A stretch of DNA of 8,439 bases from Pseudomonadota bacterium (GTDB lineage: Bacteria; Pseudomonadota; Alphaproteobacteria; Rhizobiales; Hyphomicrobiaceae). The notes beneath the pieces are model-generated. The model was given only the letters and a program-made list of their open reading frames with translations, was not told where the DNA came from and did not search any database. Below are positions 1-7,590 of the stretch, one piece after another. How positions within the stretch are numbered: the first letter of the stretch is position 1; every line of letters starts with the position of its first letter. The DNA lies in NCBI GenBank assembly GCA_023392135.1, contig JAEVZQ010000061.1, positions 1 to 8,439 of the forward strand, in the 5' to 3' direction. Made by a program: the position numbers and the translations under genes.

Positions 1-2
1 GC

Positions 3-1370
3 GCAGTGACGATCGCCACGAACATGGCCGGCCGCGGCACCGACATTCAGCTCGGCGGCAACGCGCAGATGCGCATCCAGCGGGAGACGTCCGATCTCGA
101 CGAGGCCGAGAAAGCAAAGCGGATCGAGGAGATCAATAGAGAGGTCGCTCATAACCGCGAGCTCGTGCTCAAGGCCGAGGAAGAGGTCGAGATCGAGCCG
201 GCGAAGGGCGCCAAGCCGGCCAAAACGGTGATGAAGCCCGGCGGGCTCTACGTGATCGGCACCGAACGGCACGAGAGCCGCCGTATCGACAATCAGCTCC
301 GCGGCCGCTCGGGCCGTCAGGGCGACCCCGGCCGTTCGAAGTTCTATCTGTCGCTCGAAGACGACCTGATGCGCATCTTCGGGTCGAACCGCATGGATGG
401 TGTCCTGCGGACGCTTGGGCTCAAGGAAGGCGAGGCGATCATTCATCCGTGGATGAACAAGTCGCTGGAGATGGCCCAGCGCAAGGTCGAGGCCCGCAAC
501 TTCGACATCCGCAAGCAGATCCTCAAGTACGACTACGTGATGAACGATCAGCGTATGGTCATCTTCGACCAGCGCATCGACATCATGGGCATGGACGACG
601 TCAGCGAGACGGTCACCGACATGCGTCACGAGGTGATCGATGATCTGGTCAAGCGCCACATCCCCGAAAACGCCTACGCCGAGCAGTGGGATTCGGAGGG
701 GTTGCACACCGAGGTCAAGAACATCTTCGGCCTCGACTTGCCGATCGTGGAGTGGGCGGCGGAGGAAGGGATCGCCGACCAGGAGATCCGCGAACGCCTG
801 CACGAGGCTGCCGACGCCAAGGCCCGGAAGAAGGAGGCCGACATCGGCCCCGAGATGTTCCGGCACATCGAAAAGATGGTTCTGCTGCAGACGCTCGACC
901 ATCTGTGGCGGGAGCACCTCGTCACGCTCGAGCATCTGCGGCAGGTGATCGGCTTCCGCGCCTTCGGCCAGCGCGACCCCTTGAACGAGTACAAGGGCGA
1001 AGCCTTCATACTCTTCCAGGGTATGTTGGCCAAGATGCGCGAGGTGGTGACAGGACAGCTCATGCACGTGGAGCTGGCCACCCCTGAGGATCAGGCCATG
1101 CTCGAGCCGATGGAGCTGCCTCCGATGGAGGCTCACCACATGGATCCCGCCACCGGCTTCGACGAGTTCGCTATGGCCGACGCGGCACTGGCTGCGGAAG
1201 AAATGGCGTATGCAAACGGGCCTGATCGCAGGGCGCCCTTGCAGAGCAGGCGCGGGGCTGATCAAATCGACCCCAAGGATCCCGCAACCTGGGGCAAGGT
1301 CTCTCGCAATGCTCCCTGTCCCTGCGGGTCGGGCAAGAAGTACAAACATTGTCACGGGCGGCACGACTAA
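3..1370 (+). CDS. secA: Preprotein translocase ATPase SecA, C-terminal half (5' end outside window)
   Basis: SecA is the cytoplasmic ATPase motor that pushes unfolded preproteins through the SecYEG channel. The reading frame is open from the window edge, so the true start lies upstream and only about half of a normal ~900-residue SecA is visible. Counting from the Val codon at base 6, residues 1-18 are the conserved [17 protein letters not shown] segment of the second nucleotide-binding domain. A charged, Glu/Lys-rich insertion follows (about 19-76), of the type seen in alphaproteobacterial SecA. Then come [20 protein letters not shown] (79-98) and the arginine-finger motif [13 protein letters not shown] (97-109). 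The helical scaffold and wing region follows, then a variable linker. The last 20 residues form the SEC-C zinc-binding tail, with C438, C440, C449 and H450, which in the family binds SecB and lipids. The frame is intact to TAA at 1368. The next gene begins 44 bases later on the same strand. Confidence 0.97.
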   Translation, partial: AVTIATNMAGRGTDIQLGGNAQMRIQRETSDLDEAEKAKRIEEINREVAHNRELVLKAEEEVEIEPAKGAKPAKTVMKPGGLYVIGTERHESRRIDNQLRGRSGRQGDPGRSKFYLSLEDDLMRIFGSNRMDGVLRTLGLKEGEAIIHPWMNKSLEMAQRKVEARNFDIRKQILKYDYVMNDQRMVIFDQRIDIMGMDDVSETVTDMRHEVIDDLVKRHIPENAYAEQWDSEGLHTEVKNIFGLDLPIVEWAAEEGIADQEIRERLHEAADAKARKKEADIGPEMFRHIEKMVLLQTLDHLWREHLVTLEHLRQVIGFRAFGQRDPLNEYKGEAFILFQGMLAKMREVVTGQLMHVELATPEDQAMLEPMELPPMEAHHMDPATGFDEFAMADAALAAEEMAYANGPDRRAPLQSRRGADQIDPKDPATWGKVSRNAPCPCGSGKKYKHCHGRHD

Positions 1371-1414
1371 AGATCTGAAGTCGCCCCTACACCCTGCTGC
1401 CATGGTGAGGTCAG

Positions 1415-3157
1415 GTGCGGATTCTCGGACTGGTCGGAGCCACCCACGACAGCGGCTTGGCGCTTCTCGGGGACGGCATCCCCGAGCTGGTGCTCGAGGA
1501 GGAGCGGTTCAGCCGTAGGAAGCGTACCAAGCACTTTCCCAAACGCGCCCTGAACCTTGCTCTGGGCGATTCCGCCGAGGGCCTCAGAGGGATCGATGTA
1601 ATTACGACGCCGTGGGACGTTTCGCGCCTGCGGCGTACGTTTTTGGAAGCCCTGGTCGGACGCCTGCCGTGGAGCCTGAGCCTCGTGCGCCGGTCCGCCC
1701 GCACCTTGCAGGACAACGACATCGTCCTGCTGAACGCGTTCATCGCCCGGAAATTCAGGCGTTATTTCGGTGTACGGACTCTGCCGCCGATCGTGAACGT
1801 CGGCCATCACGACTCCCATGCCGCTGCCTACTTCGTGAGCCCGTTCGACGAAGCGGCCGTTCTCGTGATGGACGGCTACGGCGACGATGCCTCCGCCAGC
1901 GCTTACATCGGACAGGGGAGCAGGTTGGGGCGGCTCTGGAGGACGGGCATCTTCAACTCGCTCGGGATGGTCTACACGTTCATCAGCACACACCTCGGAT
2001 TCGGTTTCTCCGAGGAGGGCAAGGTAATGGCGCTGGCCGCCTATGGCGATGACACCTACGTCGACGCCTTCCGCGACCTCATCCAGCCCCTGCCGGACGG
2101 CAGCTATCAGGTGAACTTCAAATATTTCAGCTTCGATGCCTTCGGCGAGCTTCGGCCCTTCACGCCTTGCTTCCTGGAGGCGTTCGGCCCACCCCGCCAG
2201 AGGGGAGAGGAGCTGAACGAAAGACACCGCGCCATCGCACGCGGGCTCCAGACGCTCACCGAGGAGATCGTCCTGCATATGGCCCGCGAGCTGCGCCGCA
2301 GGACTGGATCGCGGAATCTGGTCCTGAGCGGTGGCGTGGCGCTCAACTGCGTCGCCAACGCCCGGGTTCTGGAGGAAGCGGGCTTCGACCGGGTCTGGGT
2401 CCCGCCCTGTGCGTCCGATACCGGCGCCCCGCTCGGCAGCGCGCTCTGGCACTATCATCAGACGCTTGGGCACGCGCGCCGGATGGAATTGACACACCCT
2501 TTTTACGGGCCGCGCTACAGCGACAGCGAGATCGAGAATGCCCTCGCGCAAGCCGGGCTGACGGCCCATCGCATGAGCGAATCTGTGTTGCTCGAGCAGG
2601 TGGCACGCGATCTGGCGTCAGGCAAGATTGTCGGCTGGTTTCAGGGTCGCTCCGAGATGGGTCCGCGAGCGCTCGGCAACCGCTCGATCCTCGCCGACCC
2701 GCGCCAGCTGGAGATGAAGGACATCATCAACGCGCGCGTGAAGCACCGTGAGCCGTTCCGGCCGTTCGCCCCGGCCGTGCTGATCGAGCGCGCATCAGAG
2801 TTCTTTCACATTGATCAGGCTGACCCGTTCATGACGATGGCACCGCGCGTCCGGGCTGACAAGGCGCACCTGATCCCGGCCGCCGTACACGTCGATGGGA
2901 CCGGCCGCATACAGACTGTCGAGCGGAGCGCAAACCCCCGCTACTATGGCGTGATCGAGGCCTTCGGGAAATTGACCGGTGTGCCCGTGCTGCTCAACAC
3001 GAGCTTCAACCGCCAGGAGCCCATCGTCGAGACGCCCCAGCACGCGGTTTCCTGCTATCTCCGCACCGGCCTCGACGTGCTCGTGATGGGCAACTATTAC
3101 ACGACCGATCGCAAGCACGTGGACGTGGCGCCCGAGAAATCGGTGCTGGCGGCCTAA
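1415..3157 (+). CDS. NodU/CmcH-family O-carbamoyltransferase
   Basis: The product (580 residues) matches the family that transfers a carbamoyl group from carbamoyl phosphate, via carbamoyl-adenylate, to a hydroxyl of a small molecule or sugar (NodU on Nod factors, TobZ and CmcH on antibiotics). The N-terminal Kae1-like domain starts MRILGLVGATHDSG with H11. It contains VGHHDSHAAA (129-138), whose H131 and H135 have the spacing of the metal-binding histidines in TobZ, then VMDGYGDD (151-158), FSEEGKVMALAAYG (198-211) and LSGGVALNCVANARVL (304-319). The C-terminal YrdC-like domain shows GWFQGRSEMGPRALGNRSIL (407-426), HREPFRPFAPAV (444-455) and LLNTSFNRQEPIVETP (526-541). Both domains look complete. 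The GTG start is chosen because it gives the family N-terminus directly and has GGTGAGG just upstream. The ATG at 1402 is out of frame. There are no nod, glycosyltransferase or antibiotic genes nearby, so the acceptor is unknown. It may share a transcript with secA. Confidence 0.93.
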   Translation: MRILGLVGATHDSGLALLGDGIPELVLEEERFSRRKRTKHFPKRALNLALGDSAEGLRGIDVITTPWDVSRLRRTFLEALVGRLPWSLSLVRRSARTLQDNDIVLLNAFIARKFRRYFGVRTLPPIVNVGHHDSHAAAYFVSPFDEAAVLVMDGYGDDASASAYIGQGSRLGRLWRTGIFNSLGMVYTFISTHLGFGFSEEGKVMALAAYGDDTYVDAFRDLIQPLPDGSYQVNFKYFSFDAFGELRPFTPCFLEAFGPPRQRGEELNERHRAIARGLQTLTEEIVLHMARELRRRTGSRNLVLSGGVALNCVANARVLEEAGFDRVWVPPCASDTGAPLGSALWHYHQTLGHARRMELTHPFYGPRYSDSEIENALAQAGLTAHRMSESVLLEQVARDLASGKIVGWFQGRSEMGPRALGNRSILADPRQLEMKDIINARVKHREPFRPFAPAVLIERASEFFHIDQADPFMTMAPRVRADKAHLIPAAVHVDGTGRIQTVERSANPRYYGVIEAFGKLTGVPVLLNTSFNRQEPIVETPQHAVSCYLRTGLDVLVMGNYYTTDRKHVDVAPEKSVLAA

Positions 3158-3628
3158 CTACTGCGTCCCGGTTGCCGGCGCTGCCGGAGCAGTTGCCGGT
3201 TCAGACGAGCCGGGCATTGTTGTCTCAGTCTGCTGCGGCGCCTGCTCTGTCGCCTGCGTCTCAGGGCCGCTCGGCTTGGCCACTGCAGGTGCGGGCGGCT
3301 CCGGCTCGGCCGGTGTGGCGCTGGTCGCAATGACCCGCTTCGCCCTCGCCTGCAGCACCTCCAGCTCGATGCAGTCCGCCAGCGTCCGCCAGCTGTGATC
3401 GGCCGGGTCGCTGGTGGCAGCGATGCACGCTTCCTGGACCTGGGTCGGCAAGACCCCCCAGCTCGCCGAAATGGTATTCTGCGCCTGCGCTTCGAAAATG
3501 CGGCATTGGCCGGGCGCACTATCCTGGCGGCAGACATCGGCGACATTCCAGGCCGGGAGCTGCGCGGCAGACGCGGATGTGGCGAGCAAAACGACGGCGG
3601 CGCCCGCTGCAAAGAGACGTGTGACCAT
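3158..3628 (-). CDS. Small exported four-cysteine protein with Pro/Ala/Thr-rich tail, function unknown
   Basis: The product is 156 residues. Residues 1-21 form a classical Sec signal peptide: MVTR, a hydrophobic core AAGAAVVLLA, and an SASA cleavage site near 21/22. The protein is therefore probably periplasmic or secreted. The mature N-terminal part (about 22-100) carries four cysteines (C33, C42, C68, C86) and a Trp-containing helix-like segment (SASWGVLPTQ, 54-63), which suggests a small disulfide-stabilised helical domain. The general layout resembles short secreted Cys proteins common in Hyphomicrobiales, but I cannot assign a named family. From about residue 104 the sequence is low-complexity, rich in Pro, Ala, Thr, Glu and Gln, and probably disordered. 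The start is supported by a strong ribosome binding site: reading the minus strand, GAGGGGGAG lies 6 bases before the ATG. Its stop codon directly abuts the convergent carbamoyltransferase stop. It is divergent from map across a 106-base gap. Confidence 0.8.
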   Translation of the reverse strand: MVTRLFAAGAAVVLLATSASAAQLPAWNVADVCRQDSAPGQCRIFEAQAQNTISASWGVLPTQVQEACIAATSDPADHSWRTLADCIELEVLQARAKRVIATSATPAEPEPPAPAVAKPSGPETQATEQAPQQTETTMPGSSEPATAPAAPATGTQ

Positions 3629-3690
3629 TTCGACTCCCCCTCAGGAATAGGGATCCGGCAAGGGATCGCTCATTGTGCTATGTACCATTT

Positions 3691-3709
3691 GCACTAAATT
3701 CCAAAGTGC
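3691..3709. promoter_or_regulatory. Short inverted repeat in the divergent region upstream of map
   Basis: GCACT (3691-3695) and AGTGC (3705-3709) form a perfect 5-base inverted repeat around a 9-base centre. They lie in the gap between the exported-protein gene (minus strand) and map (plus strand). A weak promoter-like pair sits over it on the plus strand: TTGTGC at 3673-3678 and TAAATT at 3695-3700, with a 16-base spacer. The position would suit an operator for map, but the arms are short and could be chance. Confidence 0.25.
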
Positions 3710-3734
3710 GCCATGGCTCAATCAGAAGCAATCA

Positions 3735-4553
3735 ATGATGTCCAACCTTGATCTAAGTCACGCCGAGCAGCGGGACGGCCGCATCAGGCTCTACGGCCCG
3801 GAAGCATTCGCCGCACTGCACAAGGCTGGCCGGCTCGCGGCCGAGGCGCTCGACATGCTTGCGTCTCATGTGAAGCCGGGCGTTACGACGGAGCACCTCG
3901 ACGATCTCGTCTTCGAGTTCGCCATGGACCACGAGGCCATTCCGGCGACGCTCAATTACCGCGGGTATGAGAAATCGATCTGCACCTCGATCAATCATGT
4001 CGTCTGCCACGGCATTCCCGGCCCCAAGCCGCTACGCGAGGGCGACATCGTCAACATCGACGTCACCCTGATCGTGGACGGCTGGTACGGCGATACGAGC
4101 CGCATGTACCCCGTGGGCGAAATCAGCCGCAAAGCCCAGCGCCTGCTCGACGTGACCTATGAGGCACTGATGCGCGGCATCGCCGCGGTCAAGCCGGGTC
4201 ACACCACGGGCCATATCGGCGCGGCGATCCAGACCTATGCCGAGGGCGAGCGTTGCAGCGTGGTCAGGGATTTCTGCGGCCACGGCGTGGGCCGGGTGTT
4301 CCACGATCGCCCCAATATCCTCCACTACGGCAACCCGGGCGAGGGACCGGAGCTGAAGCCGGGCATGATCTTCACTATCGAGCCAATGATCAATCTCGGC
4401 AAACCGCATGTGAAGATCCTGTCGGATGGCTGGACTGCCGTAACGCGGGATCGTGAGCTCTCGGCGCAGTACGAGCATACCGTCGGTGTCACCGAGACGG
4501 GGTGCGAGGTGTTCACCTACTCGCCGGCCGGCCTGCATCAGCCAGGCCGCTGA
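3735..4553 (+). CDS. map: Type I methionine aminopeptidase
   Basis: This enzyme removes the initiator methionine from nascent cytosolic proteins when the second residue is small. Numbered from the ATG at 3735 (272 residues), all five metal ligands of the pita-bread fold are visible: D109 in NIDVT, D120 in YGDTSR, H183 in CGHGVGRVFHD, E216 in FTIEPM and E247 in QYEHTV. The substrate-contact histidine H92 in VVCHGIPG is also present. There is no N-terminal zinc-finger extension, so this is the bacterial type Ia form, of typical length. ATG codons at 3735 and 3738 are adjacent, and either could be used. AGAAG at 3724-3728 is a modest ribosome binding site. The frame stays open upstream to a GTG at 3675, but those 20 residues do not resemble the family and overlap the likely promoter. 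radC follows after 37 bases, and the map-radC neighbourhood is familiar in alphaproteobacteria. Confidence 0.96.
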   Translation: MMSNLDLSHAEQRDGRIRLYGPEAFAALHKAGRLAAEALDMLASHVKPGVTTEHLDDLVFEFAMDHEAIPATLNYRGYEKSICTSINHVVCHGIPGPKPLREGDIVNIDVTLIVDGWYGDTSRMYPVGEISRKAQRLLDVTYEALMRGIAAVKPGHTTGHIGAAIQTYAEGERCSVVRDFCGHGVGRVFHDRPNILHYGNPGEGPELKPGMIFTIEPMINLGKPHVKILSDGWTAVTRDRELSAQYEHTVGVTETGCEVFTYSPAGLHQPGR

Positions 4554-4590
4554 ACAAGGGGGTCGGGTTTGCTGAGGGGGAGCAAGCCCA

Positions 4591-5328
4591 ATGTCCAAAT
4601 CGGATCAGAACGACCGCACCGGCAAGCCCGGGCAAGGCTCCTTTTTCGAGGCGCCGATGCCGAGCTACTCCGGACACCGCCAGCGCCTGCGCGAACGCTT
4701 CAAGACCGGCGGCCCCGACGCGCTGCCCGACTATGAGCTCCTCGAACTCTTGCTGTTCCGCGCCATCCCGCGGCGGGACACGAAGGAGCTGGCCAAGCGC
4801 CTGATCGCGCGTTTCGGCAGCTTCGCGGAGGTCATCAACGCGCCTGAGCACCGCCTGTCCGAGGTGAAGGACGCCGGCGAAGCGGTCATCACCGAGCTCA
4901 AGATCGTCAGGGCCGCTGCGCTGCGCCTCATGCGTGGGGAGATCATCAAGCGCCCGGCGCTTTCCTCATGGAACCTGGTGCTCGAATATTGCCGCGCCGC
5001 CATGGGCTTCGAGGCGCGGGAGCAGTTCCGCATTCTCTTTCTCGACAAGCGCAATCAGCTCATTACCGACGAGGTGCAGCAGGAAGGCACCGTCGATCAC
5101 ACGCCCGTTTATGTGCGTGAGGTTGTGAAGCGCGCGCTGGAGCTTTCGGCAACCGCCCTGGTGCTGGTCCACAACCATCCATCCGGCGACCCCACCCCGT
5201 CACGCGCCGACATCGACATGACGAAGCAGATCATCGAGGCTGCACGGCCCTTGGGGATAACTATCCACGATCACATTATCGTGGCACGGGAGGGGCACGT
5301 TAGTCTTCGCGGACTGCGCCTTATATGA
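4591..5328 (+). CDS. radC: RadC-family JAB/JAMM-domain protein (UPF0758)
   Basis: The product has 245 residues, a normal length. The N-terminal half holds the conserved helix-hairpin-helix-like region, beginning [10 protein letters not shown] (28-37) and continuing through [10 protein letters not shown] (47-56). The C-terminal half is a JAB1/MPN-type putative metalloprotease domain with [16 protein letters not shown] (194-209). The JAMM zinc-ligand pattern H194-x-H196-x10-D207 is intact. The original link to DNA repair in E. coli RadC was later disputed, and the true biochemical role is unresolved, so the symbol reflects family membership only. ATG 4591 is preceded by a strong ribosome binding site, TGAGGGGGAG at 4573-4582, 8 bases upstream. 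The 37-base gap to map suggests a two-gene operon. No mobile-element or toxin-antitoxin genes lie next to it, unlike many accessory radC copies, so this looks like the chromosomal housekeeping copy. Confidence 0.95.
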   Translation: MSKSDQNDRTGKPGQGSFFEAPMPSYSGHRQRLRERFKTGGPDALPDYELLELLLFRAIPRRDTKELAKRLIARFGSFAEVINAPEHRLSEVKDAGEAVITELKIVRAAALRLMRGEIIKRPALSSWNLVLEYCRAAMGFEAREQFRILFLDKRNQLITDEVQQEGTVDHTPVYVREVVKRALELSATALVLVHNHPSGDPTPSRADIDMTKQIIEAARPLGITIHDHIIVAREGHVSLRGLRLI

Positions 5329-5356
5329 GCGACATACCCCGTAGCGCCCGCCGCCA

Positions 5357-5385
5357 TTGACGTGGCAGCAACAGCGAGTCTTCAT
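5357..5385 (+). promoter_or_regulatory. Candidate trxB promoter
   Basis: TTGACG (5357-5362) matches the sigma-70 -35 consensus at five of six positions. A 17-base spacer separates it from CTTCAT (5380-5385), a weak -10. It lies in the only gap upstream of trxB. Predicted transcription would start near 5392, inside the hairpin at 5388-5405. The -10 element is poor, so confidence is limited. Confidence 0.35.
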
Positions 5386-5387
5386 GA

Positions 5388-5405
5388 CCCGCCATTCAAG
5401 GCGGG
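5388..5405 (+). other. GC-rich hairpin between radC and trxB
   Basis: CCCGCC (5388-5393) and GGCGGG (5400-5405) are perfectly complementary around the loop ATTCAA. No T-run follows, so it is not a standard intrinsic terminator. It could be a Rho-assisted or processed 3' end for map-radC, or a 5' leader structure for trxB, whose ATG is 30 bases downstream. A related CCCGCCGCCATT sequence occurs at 5347-5358 and could compete for the GGCGGG arm. Confidence 0.45.
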
Positions 5406-5417
5406 CATCGCAACTGA

Positions 5418-6404
<987 letters not shown>

Positions 6405-6440
6405 CATGATAACTGCCGTGTGTGGTCCGGCCTCTTGCTT

Positions 6441-6453
6441 TTGAACAGATTCA
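6441..6453. promoter_or_regulatory. Candidate LysR-type binding site upstream of the lysR gene
   Basis: TTGAACAGATTCA fits the T-N11-A form of LysR-family boxes and has a partial dyad (TGAA / TTCA around CAGA). Promoter-like elements overlap it: TTGCTT at 6435-6440 with TAATCT at 6457-6462 (16-base spacer). Autoregulation is typical of LysR proteins. The T-N11-A pattern is weak and occurs often by chance. Confidence 0.25.
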
Positions 6454-6547
6454 GTCTAATCTATGCTGCCAAAATTTCACAATCTGGCCGCGCACTAACG
6501 CGAAGAGCCATCCGTCTGAAGCAGCAGGAACAAACGTCATGCCGCCG

Positions 6548-6562
6548 CTGACCTCGGGTCAG
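6548..6562. repeat. Perfect inverted repeat in the lysR leader
   Basis: CTGACC (6548-6553) and GGTCAG (6557-6562) are perfectly complementary around TCG. A second small stem follows at once: GTTC (6563-6566) with GAAC (6572-6575). Both sit between two in-frame ATG codons (6539 and 6605) that could start the regulator. In RNA they would form a compact structure close to the 6605 ribosome binding site. They could also serve as a DNA operator. Confidence 0.5.
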
Positions 6563-6604
6563 GTTCTGCCGGAACGCGCTCGCGCGACCGTAGGCAGGAA
6601 CGTC

Positions 6605-7495
6605 ATGGATTGGGACAAGCTGAGAATTTTTCACGCAGCAGCCGAGGCCGGCAGCTTCACGCATGCCGGCGACGTGCTGCGCATGAGCCAGTCTGCGGTG
6701 AGCCGCCAGGTCTCCGCGCTCGAGCGGGACCTCGGCGTCGCGCTGTTCCACAGGCATGCGCGCGGGCTCGTGCTGACCGAGCAGGGCGAGATGCTCTACC
6801 GCACCGCCACCGAGGTCATGAACAAGCTGCAGACGGCAGAGATGCTGCTGTCCGACACGACGACCAAGCCGAGCGGTGACCTCAGAATCACGGCACCGGT
6901 GGGTCTCGGCACTGTCTGGGTGACGCAGCGGCTTCGGGAGTTCATGGAGCTTTATCCCGACATCCGCATCGAACTGGTGCTCAACGACGACCAGATCGAC
7001 ATCTCGATGCGAGAGGCAGACGTGGCGATCTGGACGCGCGAGCCGGAGCACGCTGATCTGATCCGCCGGACATTGTTCACAATGAGTGTGCGCGCGTATG
7101 CCTCGACACACTACGTGCGCAAGCACGGCACGCCCCAGTCACTCGAAGACCTCGAGAGGCACCGCTTCGTTTCTTACAGCGGCACGCCCGCGATGCACCT
7201 TTCCGCGATCCGGGCCCTCGAGACGATTGGACGTGAGGGCCAGGAGCCCCGCGTGGCTGCATTTACGGCCAACAGCATCGTCGCGCTGAAGTATGCAATT
7301 CGCACCGGGATCGGGTTGGGATTAATTCCGGATTACCTCACGGAAGATGACGGTGATCTCGTTACAGTCCTCAATCACGTCCAGTTTCCGAAAATTCCGA
7401 TTATTTTCGTTTATCCCGAGGAATTGCGGACATCGAAGAAGATCCAGGTGCTGCGCGATTTTCTGGTCAGCAAGGCCAGATCCTTGAAAACCTGA
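6605..7495 (+). CDS. lsrB: LysR-family transcriptional regulator, LsrB/VtlR type
   Basis: The product is 296 residues from ATG 6605. The N-terminal winged helix-turn-helix covers about residues 4-62 (MDWDKLRIFHAAAEAGSFTH, then AGDVLRMSQSAVSRQVSALE, then LFHRHARGLVLTEQGEMLY). A LysR substrate-binding domain follows from about residue 88 (PSGDLRITAPVGLG, ending near the C-terminus). The opening is the hallmark of the rhizobial LsrB / Brucella VtlR group, which control cell-surface, oxidative-stress and AbcR small-RNA genes. Location just after trxB and before a small-RNA-like element supports this. The start is chosen because the family begins MDWDKLRIF and AGGA lies 5 bases upstream. An in-frame ATG at 6539, also preceded by AGGA, would add 22 residues. 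There is no cysteine in the whole protein, unlike the redox-sensing LsrB reported in Sinorhizobium. The symbol reflects homology by eye and synteny, not a demonstrated function. Confidence 0.88.
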   Translation: MDWDKLRIFHAAAEAGSFTHAGDVLRMSQSAVSRQVSALERDLGVALFHRHARGLVLTEQGEMLYRTATEVMNKLQTAEMLLSDTTTKPSGDLRITAPVGLGTVWVTQRLREFMELYPDIRIELVLNDDQIDISMREADVAIWTREPEHADLIRRTLFTMSVRAYASTHYVRKHGTPQSLEDLERHRFVSYSGTPAMHLSAIRALETIGREGQEPRVAAFTANSIVALKYAIRTGIGLGLIPDYLTEDDGDLVTVLNHVQFPKIPIIFVYPEELRTSKKIQVLRDFLVSKARSLKT

Positions 7496-7514
7496 GCAGC
7501 TTCAATGCACACGT

Positions 7515-7542
7515 CATGCGGGTCCCGCATGGCAAGCATGCG
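7515..7542. repeat. Three interleaved CATGCG/CGCATG arms downstream of lysR
   Basis: CATGCGG (7515-7521) pairs perfectly with CCGCATG (7525-7531) around GTC. The same middle arm, CGCATG (7526-7531), can instead pair with CATGCG (7537-7542) around GCAAG. The two hairpins are mutually exclusive. No T-run follows. A further partner, AGCATG (7535-7540) with CATGCT (7569-7574), lies just downstream. The cluster sits 20-80 bases after the lysR stop and upstream of the small RNA. That suits a regulator-binding region for the small-RNA promoter or a 3' structure of the lysR mRNA. Confidence 0.5.
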
Positions 7543-7552
7543 AGTGGGCAGC

Positions 7553-7590
7553 TTGCTGATTTGCCGGACATGCTGCTTAAGTCATATGCA
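7553..7590 (+). promoter_or_regulatory. Candidate promoter region of the small RNA
   Basis: Two weak sigma-70-like arrangements are visible: TTGCTG (7553-7558) with TTAAGT (7577-7582), and TTGCCG (7561-7566) with TATGCA (7585-7590), each with an 18-base spacer. The first would start transcription near 7589 and keep the first hairpin of the small RNA whole. The second would start near 7597 and remove half of it. Weak core elements would fit an activator-dependent promoter, as known for AbcR genes under VtlR. Confidence 0.3.

Noticed and set aside
1367..2569. A 400-residue open frame on the minus strand opposite the carbamoyltransferase
   Set aside because: Its translation is Arg/Gly/Pro-rich with no recognisable domain. 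It is the usual antisense shadow of a GC-rich gene whose plus-strand product has unmistakable family motifs.
3675..3734. Upstream extension of map from a GTG at 3675
   Set aside because: The extra 20 residues do not resemble methionine aminopeptidases and overlap the likely promoter. The ATG pair at 3735/3738 gives the usual length.
3713..3751. A 12-codon mini-ORF (MAQSEAINDVQP) overlapping the map start
   Set aside because: It has no clear ribosome binding site, and nothing suggests a leader peptide function. An overlap of this size is likely chance.
4032..4598. A 188-residue minus-strand open frame opposite map
   Set aside because: It is an antisense shadow. It lacks a ribosome binding site and domain signals, and map on the plus strand has all catalytic residues.
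4591..5328. radC as a marker of a genomic island or phage defence locus
   Set aside because: Accessory radC copies often travel with mobile elements, but here it is paired with map among housekeeping genes and no integrase, transposase or toxin genes are present.
6415..6431. GCCG/CGGC stem just after trxB, followed by a short T-rich run, as a trxB terminator
   Set aside because: The stem is only four pairs with a nine-base loop and the T-run is interrupted, so it is too weak to call.
6422..6538. Extension of the LysR protein upstream to 6422
   Set aside because: It runs through promoter-like DNA, and the residues are unlike any LysR N-terminus. The family begins at MDWDKLRIF (6605), with 6539 as the only reasonable alternative.
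6461..7126. A 221-residue minus-strand open frame opposite lysR
   Set aside because: It has His/Arg-rich composition without motifs and runs over the lysR promoter region. It is a shadow of the helix-turn-helix coding sequence.
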